Of a stretch of DNA of 8,692 nt, positions 1 through 5,722 are shown piece by piece. The translations under genes were made by a program, and so were the position numbers. The stretch's first letter is position 1. Every line of letters begins with the position of its first letter. A model generated the notes under the pieces. That model did no database searches. It saw only the letters and a list, made by a program, of their open reading frames with translations, and was not told where the DNA came from. This stretch comes from Candidatus Anoxychlamydiales bacterium (GTDB taxonomy: Bacteria > Chlamydiota > Chlamydiia > Chlamydiales > SM23-39), in NCBI GenBank assembly GCA_011064905.1, contig JAAKFW010000053.1, positions 1-8,692 of the forward strand. The letters are read 5' to 3'.

Positions 1-669
1 AAAGATATAAATCTAGCTTTGGATCCCGCGATTTCTTTAGAACTTATCCATACGTATTCTTTAATTCATGATGATCTTCCTTGTATGGATGATGATGATT
101 TTAGAAGAGGAAAGCCCTCGCTTCATAAAGCATATCCTGAGTGGTTAGCTGTTTTAACAGGCGATTATTTATTAACGTATGCATTTGAGATCATTACAAA
201 TGCTAAAAATCTAGATGATTCAAAAAAAGTAAAACTAATTGCTGCTTTAGCAAAACACTCAGGTGGAGAGGGGCTTATAGCTGGGCAAGTTGTTGATCTA
301 ATCTATGAAGGTAAAGAAATAGATTTTGAGAAGTTAAAATTTATGCATCTAAATAAAACTGCAAAACTCTTTATGGCTGCTATAGAATTTGGGTGTATCA
401 TCTCTGATGCATCAGATGATATAACAAAAAAGTTTGCTTTGTTTGCTAAAAATATGGGCCTTGCTTTTCAATTTTTTGATGATATTTCAGATTATGATGA
501 TGAAAAATCATCAGACAAAATAAAAAATAAAGCTACAGCGCCAGCTGTTTTAGGGATTGAAAAGGCGAAGGCATTTGCAATAGATCTTAAAAAAAGAGCT
601 TTAGATATATTAAATGCTCTGCCATATGACACCACTATTTTAGAAGAAATTACATCAAAAATATCTTGA
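1..669 (+). CDS. ispA: Farnesyl diphosphate synthase-type polyprenyl synthase, 5'-truncated by window edge
   Basis: This cytoplasmic, Mg-dependent enzyme condenses isopentenyl diphosphate with allylic diphosphates to give FPP, the precursor of undecaprenyl phosphate and quinone side chains. The frame is open from base 1, and the residues before the TTG at 19 (KDINLA) already fit the family. The gene therefore starts upstream, with roughly 70-80 N-terminal residues missing. Visible landmarks are the first Asp-rich motif DDLPCMDDDD (70-99), followed by RRGKPSLHK; the GG..AGQ..DL segment (about 262-300); the HLNKTAKL motif (about 346-370); and the second Asp-rich motif FFDDISD (472-492), followed by NKATAPAVLG. 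A Tyr five residues before the first motif plus the two-residue insertion within it is the pattern of bacterial type II FPP synthases. This favours FPP over GGPP, but product length is an inference. The C-terminus ends where E. coli IspA ends within a few residues, so the 3' end looks intact. Confidence 0.93.
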   Translation, partial: KDINLALDPAISLELIHTYSLIHDDLPCMDDDDFRRGKPSLHKAYPEWLAVLTGDYLLTYAFEIITNAKNLDDSKKVKLIAALAKHSGGEGLIAGQVVDLIYEGKEIDFEKLKFMHLNKTAKLFMAAIEFGCIISDASDDITKKFALFAKNMGLAFQFFDDISDYDDEKSSDKIKNKATAPAVLGIEKAKAFAIDLKKRALDILNALPYDTTILEEITSKIS

Positions 670-671
670 AT

Positions 672-699
672 CAGATATTTGCGGATACAAATGCGGATA
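672..699 (+). promoter_or_regulatory. Upstream CGGATA three-site element (candidate operator copy 1)
   Basis: Three direct hexamers lie in a row: CAGATA at 672, CGGATA at 682 and CGGATA at 694, with starts spaced 10 and 12 nt. The element begins three bases after the ispA stop. It matches the second element at 761-788 at 21 of 28 positions with the same spacing. The site also contains the small inverted repeat ATTTG/CAAAT (677-692) around the middle hexamer. The likely role is a protein-binding site for control of fic; the binding protein is unknown, and the Fic protein itself is a candidate. Confidence 0.55.
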
Positions 700-741
700 T
701 CTCTTTTCAGTAAATATTTAATAATTAATAGCTTAGGATGT

Positions 742-770
742 TTGACATTTAATAATAATTCGGATATTAT
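742..770 (+). promoter_or_regulatory. Sigma70-type promoter for fic
   Basis: A perfect -35 hexamer TTGACA (742-747) is separated by 17 bp from TATTAT (765-770), a 5/6 match to the -10 consensus. Transcription would begin near 776-778, leaving a leader of only about 16 nt before the fic ATG at 793. The -10 hexamer overlaps the first CGGATA hexamer of the downstream element (761-766), a layout expected for repression. This was recognised by eye from consensus and spacing only. Confidence 0.6.
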
Positions 771-788
771 TAGATATAAATACGGATA
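761..788 (+). promoter_or_regulatory. Downstream CGGATA three-site element overlapping the fic promoter (candidate operator copy 2)
   Basis: CGGATA at 761, the degenerate TAGATA at 771 and CGGATA at 783 have starts spaced 10 and 12 nt, the same architecture as the element at 672-699. It covers the -10 hexamer and the presumed transcription start, and ends five bases before the fic start codon. A further near match, TGGATA at 794, spans the start codon itself. A protein bound here would block polymerase, and possibly cover the leader DNA. The proposed binder, the winged-helix-like end of Fic, is an inference. Confidence 0.58.
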
Positions 789-792
789 AACT

Positions 793-1839
793 ATGGATAC
801 TTCATCTTTAAAAATTACACCTAAAATTCTGAATATAATATCAGAAATAGATGAATTTAAAGGGGCCTTCAAAGGATTGCAAAGAATATCTTTTGATCGC
901 CTAAAAGCTCTAAAAAGAATTGCAACAATAGAAAGCGTAGGAGCTTCAACTAGAATCGAAGGAGCGAAATTATCAGATAGAGAAGTAGAGATTGTTTTTT
1001 CTCAACTAAACAAAGAATCATTTAGATCTCGTGATGAAGAAGAGGTTGCTGGATACGCCTTTGCTTGCCAAGAAATATTTGATAATTTTAAAAATATACC
1101 TTTTTCAGAAAATTCTATTAAACAGATGCATAGTTGGCTTTTAAAATATGTTAAAAAAGATCAACATCATCTCGGAAAATATAAAAATACTCCTAATAAA
1201 ATTGAAGCTTTTTCTGAAACAGGGAAAAGTTTAGGAATATTAATGGAGACAACTTCTCCTTTTGAAACTCCAATTCAAATGGAAAAATTAATAATTTGGA
1301 CTAGAAAAGAATTAAAACAAAAACTCTTACATCCCCTGCTTGTTATTGCAATATTTAATGTTGTTTTTTTGCATATTCATCCTTTTCAAGATGGAAATGG
1401 CAGATTATCAAGATTATTGATATCGTTTTTACTTTTGCAACAAGGTTATGATTATATACCATATAGTTCTTTAGAAAACATTGTCGAGCATTCAAAAGAG
1501 AGTTATTATATCTCTCTTCGAGAAACTCAAAAAACTCTAAAATCTAAAAATATTAATTTTGAGCCTTGGATTGATTTTTTTCTAACATGTCTTTTAAAAC
1601 AAAAAAAGCTCTTAGAAGAAAGGTTAATACATGAAAAGTTGCTTCATAAAAATCTTCCATCTTTATCTCTACAAATTGTTAAATTAATAAAAGAGCATGG
1701 AAAATTATCTTTAAAAGATTTAGAAATTCTTACAAAGGCAAATGTAAATACATTAAAAAAACATCTCCAAAATCTTGTTAGGAAAAATTACCTATCCCTA
1801 AATGGAAAAGGAAGAGCTGCATGGTATAGCCTTCCCTGA
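793..1839 (+). CDS. Fic-domain protein adenylyltransferase with C-terminal winged helix
   Basis: Fic enzymes transfer AMP (sometimes another phosphate-containing group) from a nucleotide to a hydroxyl of a target protein. The 348-residue product has the COG3177-type layout: an N-terminal helical region (about 10-100) with the inhibitory motif S52-TRI-E56-G57, in which Glu blocks the gamma-phosphate site; a Fic core (about 105-250) with the catalytic loop H196-PFQDGNG-R204 complete, including the catalytic His, the metal-binding Asp and the anion-binding Arg; and a C-terminal segment (about 285-348) that reads as a winged helix-turn-helix (SLKDLEILTKANVNTLKKHLQNL, then a short wing). All catalytic and inhibitory residues are present, so an active but autoinhibited enzyme is expected. 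The target cannot be read from the sequence, and no antitoxin gene lies beside it. The ATG at 793 gives the full family N-terminus, though no strong Shine-Dalgarno is visible. The gene has its own promoter and CGGATA elements and stands apart from the metabolic genes around it. Confidence 0.92.
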   Translation: MDTSSLKITPKILNIISEIDEFKGAFKGLQRISFDRLKALKRIATIESVGASTRIEGAKLSDREVEIVFSQLNKESFRSRDEEEVAGYAFACQEIFDNFKNIPFSENSIKQMHSWLLKYVKKDQHHLGKYKNTPNKIEAFSETGKSLGILMETTSPFETPIQMEKLIIWTRKELKQKLLHPLLVIAIFNVVFLHIHPFQDGNGRLSRLLISFLLLQQGYDYIPYSSLENIVEHSKESYYISLRETQKTLKSKNINFEPWIDFFLTCLLKQKKLLEERLIHEKLLHKNLPSLSLQIVKLIKEHGKLSLKDLEILTKANVNTLKKHLQNLVRKNYLSLNGKGRAAWYSLP

Positions 1840-1868
1840 ATCTGAAGAGTTTTAATAAGCTAATTTCA

Positions 1869-1899
1869 TTGCAAAATTATCTTATAAAGGTTATATGAT
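1869..1899 (+). promoter_or_regulatory. Possible promoter for the sugar transferase-galE-rnr gene run
   Basis: In the 86-nt gap after fic, TTGCAA (1869-1874) resembles a -35 box. TATATG (1892-1897, spacer 17) or TATGAT (1894-1899, spacer 19) could serve as the -10. The match is modest and the region is very AT-rich, so this is a weak call. It is offered because no terminator-like hairpin separates fic from this gene run and read-through from fic is the alternative. Confidence 0.3.
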
Positions 1900-1925
1900 T
1901 ATATAAGCAAAACTAAGAACTAAAA

Positions 1926-2597
1926 ATGTCTTGCAAAAACGTATTTTTATACCCTATTAAACATAAACCTTCTAAAAGAATTTTCGATATTTTATTTAGT
2001 TTGTTTGTTTTGATATTTTTCTCCCCTGTATATTTAATTATTTCAATCATTATTTCCTTTACATCAGAAGGTCCAATCTTTTATATATCTGAAAGAATAG
2101 GAAGAGGAGGAAAAACAATTAGGTGTATTAAGTTTAGAACGATGTATAAAAAAGCGGATTCTCTATTGAATAAGCTTTTAAAACAAAACGATATATTGAG
2201 ATATGAATGGGAGACATTTCAAAAGCTGAGAAATGATCCTAGGATAACAACTTTAGGGCGTTTTTTAAGAAAAACGTCACTCGATGAACTACCTCAATTT
2301 ATAAATGTATTAAAAGGAGATTTAAGTATAGTTGGCCCCAGACCTTTTGCGCTCATTGGGAAAAAAAAGAATTTTCAAATAGAGATCAAAAAGTATTTGG
2401 GAAATAAAACTGAAAAGATATTATCGATGAGACCTGGAATTACAGGGATTTGGCAAGTATCCGGAAGAAGTGAAATAACAATTGAAGAGAGACTAAAAAT
2501 GGAAGAGAAATATATTGATAAGCAATCATTTTTTTTAGATTTATATTTAATTTTAAAAACTATTCCAAAAATATTTTTTCCAAAGGGAGCATTTTAA
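1926..2597 (+). CDS. Undecaprenyl-phosphate sugar phosphotransferase (monotopic phosphoglycosyltransferase)
   Basis: This enzyme attaches a sugar-1-phosphate from a UDP-sugar to undecaprenyl phosphate at the inner face of the cytoplasmic membrane, the first step of O-antigen, capsule, exopolysaccharide or glycoprotein glycan assembly (bacterial sugar transferase family, PF02397). At 223 residues it is the minimal catalytic form without the extra N-terminal membrane helices of WbaP-like proteins. Landmarks are KRIFD (18-21 region), one hydrophobic re-entrant helix (about 20-45) with the Ser-Pro kink (33-34), the KFRTM motif (69-73), the catalytic dyad D120-E121 in TSLDELPQ, GDLSIVGPRP (131-140) and RPGITGIWQVSGR (169-181). 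All key residues are present. The sugar specificity cannot be deduced. The ATG at 1926 lacks an obvious Shine-Dalgarno; an upstream ATG at 1895 is closed at once by a stop. galE follows after two bases, suggesting that the epimerase supplies its donor sugar. Confidence 0.93.
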   Translation: MSCKNVFLYPIKHKPSKRIFDILFSLFVLIFFSPVYLIISIIISFTSEGPIFYISERIGRGGKTIRCIKFRTMYKKADSLLNKLLKQNDILRYEWETFQKLRNDPRITTLGRFLRKTSLDELPQFINVLKGDLSIVGPRPFALIGKKKNFQIEIKKYLGNKTEKILSMRPGITGIWQVSGRSEITIEERLKMEEKYIDKQSFFLDLYLILKTIPKIFFPKGAF

Positions 2598-2599
2598 TT

Positions 2600-3583
2600 T
2601 TGAAAAAACCTATTTTAGTAACAGGCGGAGCTGGATATATTGGATCGCAAAATTGCAAAGAGCTTGCAATGAGAGGATTTCATCCAATTACTTTTGATAA
2701 TTTATCAACAGGAAATGAAAGTTCTATAAAGTGGGGACCTTTTTTTGAAGGAGATTTAAAAGATAGAGATAGACTTTCTTGGGTATTAAAAAAAACAAAG
2801 CCAAGAGCAGTTATGCATTTTGCTGCAAACGCCTTAGTGTCAGAATCTATGAAAGACCCAAGGAAATATTATGAAAATAATGTTATCGGCACCTTAAATC
2901 TATTAAATGCAATGTTAGAGAACGATATCAGGTATTTAATCTTTTCAAGTTCATGCGCAACTTATGGACATCCAAAATTTTCTCCTATGTGTGAAAATCA
3001 TCCCCAAGATCCAATTTCACCTTATGGTAAATCCAAATATATGATTGAGCAAATTTTAAAAGATTATAAAAAAGCATATAATTTTAAGTATGTATCACTA
3101 AGATATTTTAATGCAGCAGGCGCTGATTTAGACACTGAAATAGGCGAAAACAGAGAAAAAGAGAGTCATTTGATTCCTTTAGCTATTGATACAGCACTGG
3201 GTATAAATACTGAATTAAATGTATATGGAACAGATTTTAATACAAAAGATGGAACAGCTATTAGAGATTACATACATGTGCAAGATTTAGCTGTAGCTCA
3301 TACGCAATCTTTAAATTATCTTTTTGATCAAAACCACTCATTAACATTTAATTTAGGCTCAGAAACTGGCTTTTCAGTTTTAGAGGTGATAAATGAAATT
3401 CAAAGCATCACTAATACAAAGATAACCATGAACTTCTTGCCAAGAAGAGAGGGAGATCCTGAAATGCTTTTTGCGACATCTAAAAAAGCTAAAGAGCATC
3501 TTCTGTGGGAGCCTAAATTCTCTGATTTAAGAACAATTCTAACATCGGCTATAAAATGGCACAAAAAAAAGAAAGTTTTATAA
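2600..3583 (+). CDS. galE: UDP-glucose 4-epimerase (GalE family)
   Basis: This NAD-dependent short-chain dehydrogenase/reductase interconverts UDP-Glc and UDP-Gal, and in some members UDP-GlcNAc and UDP-GalNAc. The 327-residue length is normal. The N-terminal NAD-binding loop TGGAGYIGS (8-16) is followed by DNLSTG (33-38), HFAANALVSES (73-83), the FSSSCATYG strand carrying the catalytic Ser/Thr (115-123), the catalytic Y142-GKS-K146, RYFNAAGAD (about 168-176) and IRDYIHVQDLA (about 222-232). The start is TTG at 2600, two bases after the upstream stop. AAAGGGAG (2582-2589) ten bases upstream serves as Shine-Dalgarno and lies inside the sugar transferase gene, so the two are translated together. 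The last 28 bases overlap the next gene and carry the A8 run discussed separately. Whether it accepts N-acetylated sugars cannot be seen from motifs. Confidence 0.94.
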   Translation: MKKPILVTGGAGYIGSQNCKELAMRGFHPITFDNLSTGNESSIKWGPFFEGDLKDRDRLSWVLKKTKPRAVMHFAANALVSESMKDPRKYYENNVIGTLNLLNAMLENDIRYLIFSSSCATYGHPKFSPMCENHPQDPISPYGKSKYMIEQILKDYKKAYNFKYVSLRYFNAAGADLDTEIGENREKESHLIPLAIDTALGINTELNVYGTDFNTKDGTAIRDYIHVQDLAVAHTQSLNYLFDQNHSLTFNLGSETGFSVLEVINEIQSITNTKITMNFLPRREGDPEMLFATSKKAKEHLLWEPKFSDLRTILTSAIKWHKKKKVL

Positions 3584-4107
3584 AAACAAAAATACTTTTT
3601 CTTTTTTTCATCTCTTTTTTTTCGATGGTTTTCTTTTCAAATATCAAGTTTCTTTTTTTTGCTCCTCTGCTCATCTTTCTATTTTATAATATAAGTTTTG
3701 TATCGGTTTTGTGGATAGCGGCCATACTTGGCTTTATTCAAGATCTATTTTCTTCATCTTTTTTTGGAATAAACGCAATTTCATATGTAGTATCTTCAAT
3801 AATTTTATATAGAGAAAAAAAATATTTTAATGACAAACCAATAAATTTATCCATATTTACAATAGTGTTTTCCATTATTTTTTCTATTTTATCCCCTATT
3901 TTATTTTTTATATTCGATAAAAAAATAAATTTATCTATAACATGGATAATAACGGATATAATAATGTACCCTATGTTAGATGGCATATATGCATTTTTAT
4001 TTTTTGCAGTGCCAATTTTATTTTTTGAATATTTAAGAAAAGGTGGATTTAAAAGTTTATGGATTGGTTTGAAAACAAAGATTTCTCGAAAATCACGAAG
4101 AGTTTAG
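3556..4107 (+). CDS. MreD-like polytopic membrane protein
   Basis: The 183-residue product is strongly hydrophobic, with about five membrane segments (roughly 13-28, 32-60, 70-85, 98-120 and 127-159), and ends in a basic tail (KTKISRKSRRV). The stretch around G59-FIQ-D63, G71 and Y77 has the Gly-x3-Asp, Gly, Tyr spacing typical of MreD, an inner-membrane part of the rod complex for lateral wall synthesis with MreB, MreC, RodA and PBP2. The length also fits. mreB and mreC are not beside it, and the assignment rests on a short motif plus topology, so another small membrane protein remains possible. The ATG at 3556 lies inside galE and has no Shine-Dalgarno; a later ATG at about 3625 would remove the first helix. 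Initiation probably depends on galE translation. The gene is extremely AT-rich, and its end overlaps suhB by 49 nt. Confidence 0.6.
   Translation: MAQKKESFIKTKILFLFFISFFSMVFFSNIKFLFFAPLLIFLFYNISFVSVLWIAAILGFIQDLFSSSFFGINAISYVVSSIILYREKKYFNDKPINLSIFTIVFSIIFSILSPILFFIFDKKINLSITWIITDIIMYPMLDGIYAFLFFAVPILFFEYLRKGGFKSLWIGLKTKISRKSRRV
3565..3571 (+). other. A_AAA_AAG slippery heptamer at the galE/mreD-like overlap
   Basis: In the galE frame the codons AAA (3566-3568) and AAG (3569-3571) are preceded by A3565. This reproduces the A_AAA_AAG heptamer used for -1 frameshifting in E. coli dnaX, within an eight-A run (3563-3570). A -1 slip would enter exactly the frame of the downstream membrane protein (GAA AGT TTT...), joining GalE residues 1-324 to residues 6-183 of the MreD-like protein. 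No upstream Shine-Dalgarno-like stimulator is seen. Function is unproven. Confidence 0.4.
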
Positions 4108-4862
4108 TAGAAGTCGCTCTGATCGCTGGCGACATTTTAAAATCTGGATATCGATCTACCTATAAAATTTCTAAAAAAGAGGGAAAACACAATTTAGTAA
4201 CAGAGTATGATCTCCTCTCTGAAAAAACAATTATCTCATATATAAACAAAAAATTTGAAGATCACTCTATACTTTGTGAAGAAGAAGGTGCGTTTGAAAA
4301 GAACAGTGAATATAAATGGATAATTGATCCATTAGATGGGACGGTGAATTTTGCGCATGATATTCCGATGTTTGCAGTAAGCATTGCAGTAGCTAAAAAC
4401 GATGAGATAATATCAGCTGTTACATTTCATCCTTTAATTAACGAGTTATTTGTTGCTGAAAAATCAAAAGGAGCTTTTTTAAACGGAGAAAAGCTATCTG
4501 TTACCAATAATAAAAAAATTGATGATGCCTTTTTAACAACGGGATTTCCATATAATTTAAATGAGAACCCAAATAAATGCCAAGATCGTTTTTTAAATAT
4601 CCTTAAACTAGGTCTACCTATTCGTAGAATTGGAGTTGCTTCCTTAGATTTAGCATATATTGCAGCTGGTAGATTTGATATCTTTTGGGAGACAGGTTTA
4701 GGACCATGGGACTGCGCTGCTGGAATCTTACTTATTGAAGAGGCTGGGGGGAAAGTTACTCACTACGACGGCTCAAAAGTTATTTTAAAGAATAAAAATA
4801 CGATAGTAGCTAGCAACACACATTTACATGATGAATTTTTAAAATTTTTAAATAATCTATGA
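4059..4862 (+). CDS. suhB: Inositol monophosphatase family phosphatase (SuhB-like)
   Basis: This cytosolic Mg-dependent, Li-sensitive phosphatase family acts on inositol phosphates or related sugar phosphates; in E. coli, SuhB also joins ribosomal-RNA antitermination complexes. The 267-residue product shows the full metal-site set: E74-E75-E76-G77 (Glu of the first metal site), D90-PLD-G94-T95 (DPLDGT, three-metal centre), and W217-D218-CAAG with EEAGG just after it. The GVASLDLAYIAAGRFD segment is typical of the SuhB subgroup. Because family members include histidinol-phosphatase and PAP phosphatases, the substrate is not certain and the symbol is a best guess. The ATG at 4059 lies inside the membrane-protein gene (49-nt overlap), with AGGTGG (4041-4046) as a Shine-Dalgarno at a rather long distance of 12 nt. 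The stop overlaps the folD start as ATGA. Confidence 0.88.
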   Translation: MDWFENKDFSKITKSLVEVALIAGDILKSGYRSTYKISKKEGKHNLVTEYDLLSEKTIISYINKKFEDHSILCEEEGAFEKNSEYKWIIDPLDGTVNFAHDIPMFAVSIAVAKNDEIISAVTFHPLINELFVAEKSKGAFLNGEKLSVTNNKKIDDAFLTTGFPYNLNENPNKCQDRFLNILKLGLPIRRIGVASLDLAYIAAGRFDIFWETGLGPWDCAAGILLIEEAGGKVTHYDGSKVILKNKNTIVASNTHLHDEFLKFLNNL

Positions 4863-5722
4863 TTATAAACGGCACGAAAATAGCAAAAGCAATTGCTGAA
4901 GATCTAAAAGATAAAATATTAAAATACAAAAACAAACCAAATTTAAGTGTTATCTTAGTTGGTGATAATCCTGCATCTTTAATTTATATTAGAATGAAGA
5001 AAAAAGCCTGTGAAAGAGTTGGTATTGATTTTAAATTGTATCACTTCAATGAAGAAGAAAAAGAAGGAACTATATTAAACGAAATAGACAAGCTAAATCA
5101 AGATGATAGAGTTAATGGAATATTAGTGCAGATGCCCCTTCCTAAACAAATATCTAATAAAAAAGTTATTGAAAGAATAGATCCCGAAAAGGATGTAGAT
5201 GGGTTTCATCCCATAAATGTTGGAAAAATGCTAATTGGAGATGATTCAGGTTTTTTATCTTGCACTCCCCTTGGAATAAAAACGCTTCTTATAAAAAGCA
5301 ATATTAAAGTTGAGTCAAAACATGTAGTTATTCTTGGAAGATCAAATATTGTTGGAAAGCCCTTAGCTGCTATTTTAATGCAGAAAAAATCTCATTGTAA
5401 TGCTACAGTAACAGTTTGTCATAGCTATTCAAAAAAAATAAAAGAGATAACAAGATCTGCAGATATATTAGTTGCAGCAATCGGAAAACCAAAGTTTGTA
5501 ACTCAAGATATGATAAAAGATAATGCTATAGTAATTGATGTTGGTATAAACTATATAAAACAAGAAGATGGAACTACAAAAATCCTTGGTGATGTTGATT
5601 TTGAAAATGTTTCAAAAATAGCATCTCAAATCACCCCTGTTCCAAAGGGAGTCGGACCGATGACCGTTGTCTCACTCTTACAAAATACATATATGAGTTT
5701 TAATAGAAAAAATGAAAAATAA
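4859..5722 (+). CDS. folD: Bifunctional methylenetetrahydrofolate dehydrogenase / methenyltetrahydrofolate cyclohydrolase
   Basis: FolD interconverts 5,10-methylene-, 5,10-methenyl- and 10-formyl-tetrahydrofolate with NADP, feeding purine and formyl-methionine synthesis. The 287-residue length is standard. The catalytic Y43-IRM-K47 pair lies in the conserved SLIYIRMKKKACERVGI; then come GILVQMPLP (87-95), PEKDVDGFHPINVGKM (109-124), CTPLGI (135-140), the Rossmann-fold dinucleotide motif GRSNIVGKP (160-168), and the C-terminal DVGIN and TPVPKGVGPMTV signatures. Nothing essential is missing. The ATG at 4859 overlaps the suhB stop (ATGA) and no Shine-Dalgarno is seen, so expression should rely on termination-reinitiation after suhB. 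The 3' end overlaps rnr by 11 nt. Confidence 0.97.
   Translation: MIINGTKIAKAIAEDLKDKILKYKNKPNLSVILVGDNPASLIYIRMKKKACERVGIDFKLYHFNEEEKEGTILNEIDKLNQDDRVNGILVQMPLPKQISNKKVIERIDPEKDVDGFHPINVGKMLIGDDSGFLSCTPLGIKTLLIKSNIKVESKHVVILGRSNIVGKPLAAILMQKKSHCNATVTVCHSYSKKIKEITRSADILVAAIGKPKFVTQDMIKDNAIVIDVGINYIKQEDGTTKILGDVDFENVSKIASQITPVPKGVGPMTVVSLLQNTYMSFNRKNEK

Noticed and set aside
19..21. TTG at 19 as the start of the prenyl synthase gene
   Set aside because: The frame is open to base 1 and the residues before it fit the family; a start here would also delete the N-terminal helices, including the isopentenyl-diphosphate-binding residues. The gene is cut by the window edge.
492..872. 126-codon open frame on the minus strand
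   Set aside because: It lies across the 3' end of ispA, the CGGATA regulatory region and the 5' end of fic, resembles no family I know, and is explained by antisense reading of AT-rich codons.
793..1839. Fic as a toxin in a classical two-gene toxin-antitoxin module
   Set aside because: The inhibitory SxxxEG motif is carried in the same polypeptide, and no small antitoxin gene is found on either side.
3738..3986. 82-codon open frame on the minus strand inside the mreD-like gene
   Set aside because: It is an antisense shadow of a hydrophobic, very AT-rich gene, with no ribosome binding site or domain that I can recognise.
5704..5722. A_AAA_AAT at the folD end as a frameshift site into rnr
   Set aside because: A -1 slip would not enter the rnr frame, which is +1 relative to folD, and A_AAA_AAT is not an efficient bacterial slippery site.
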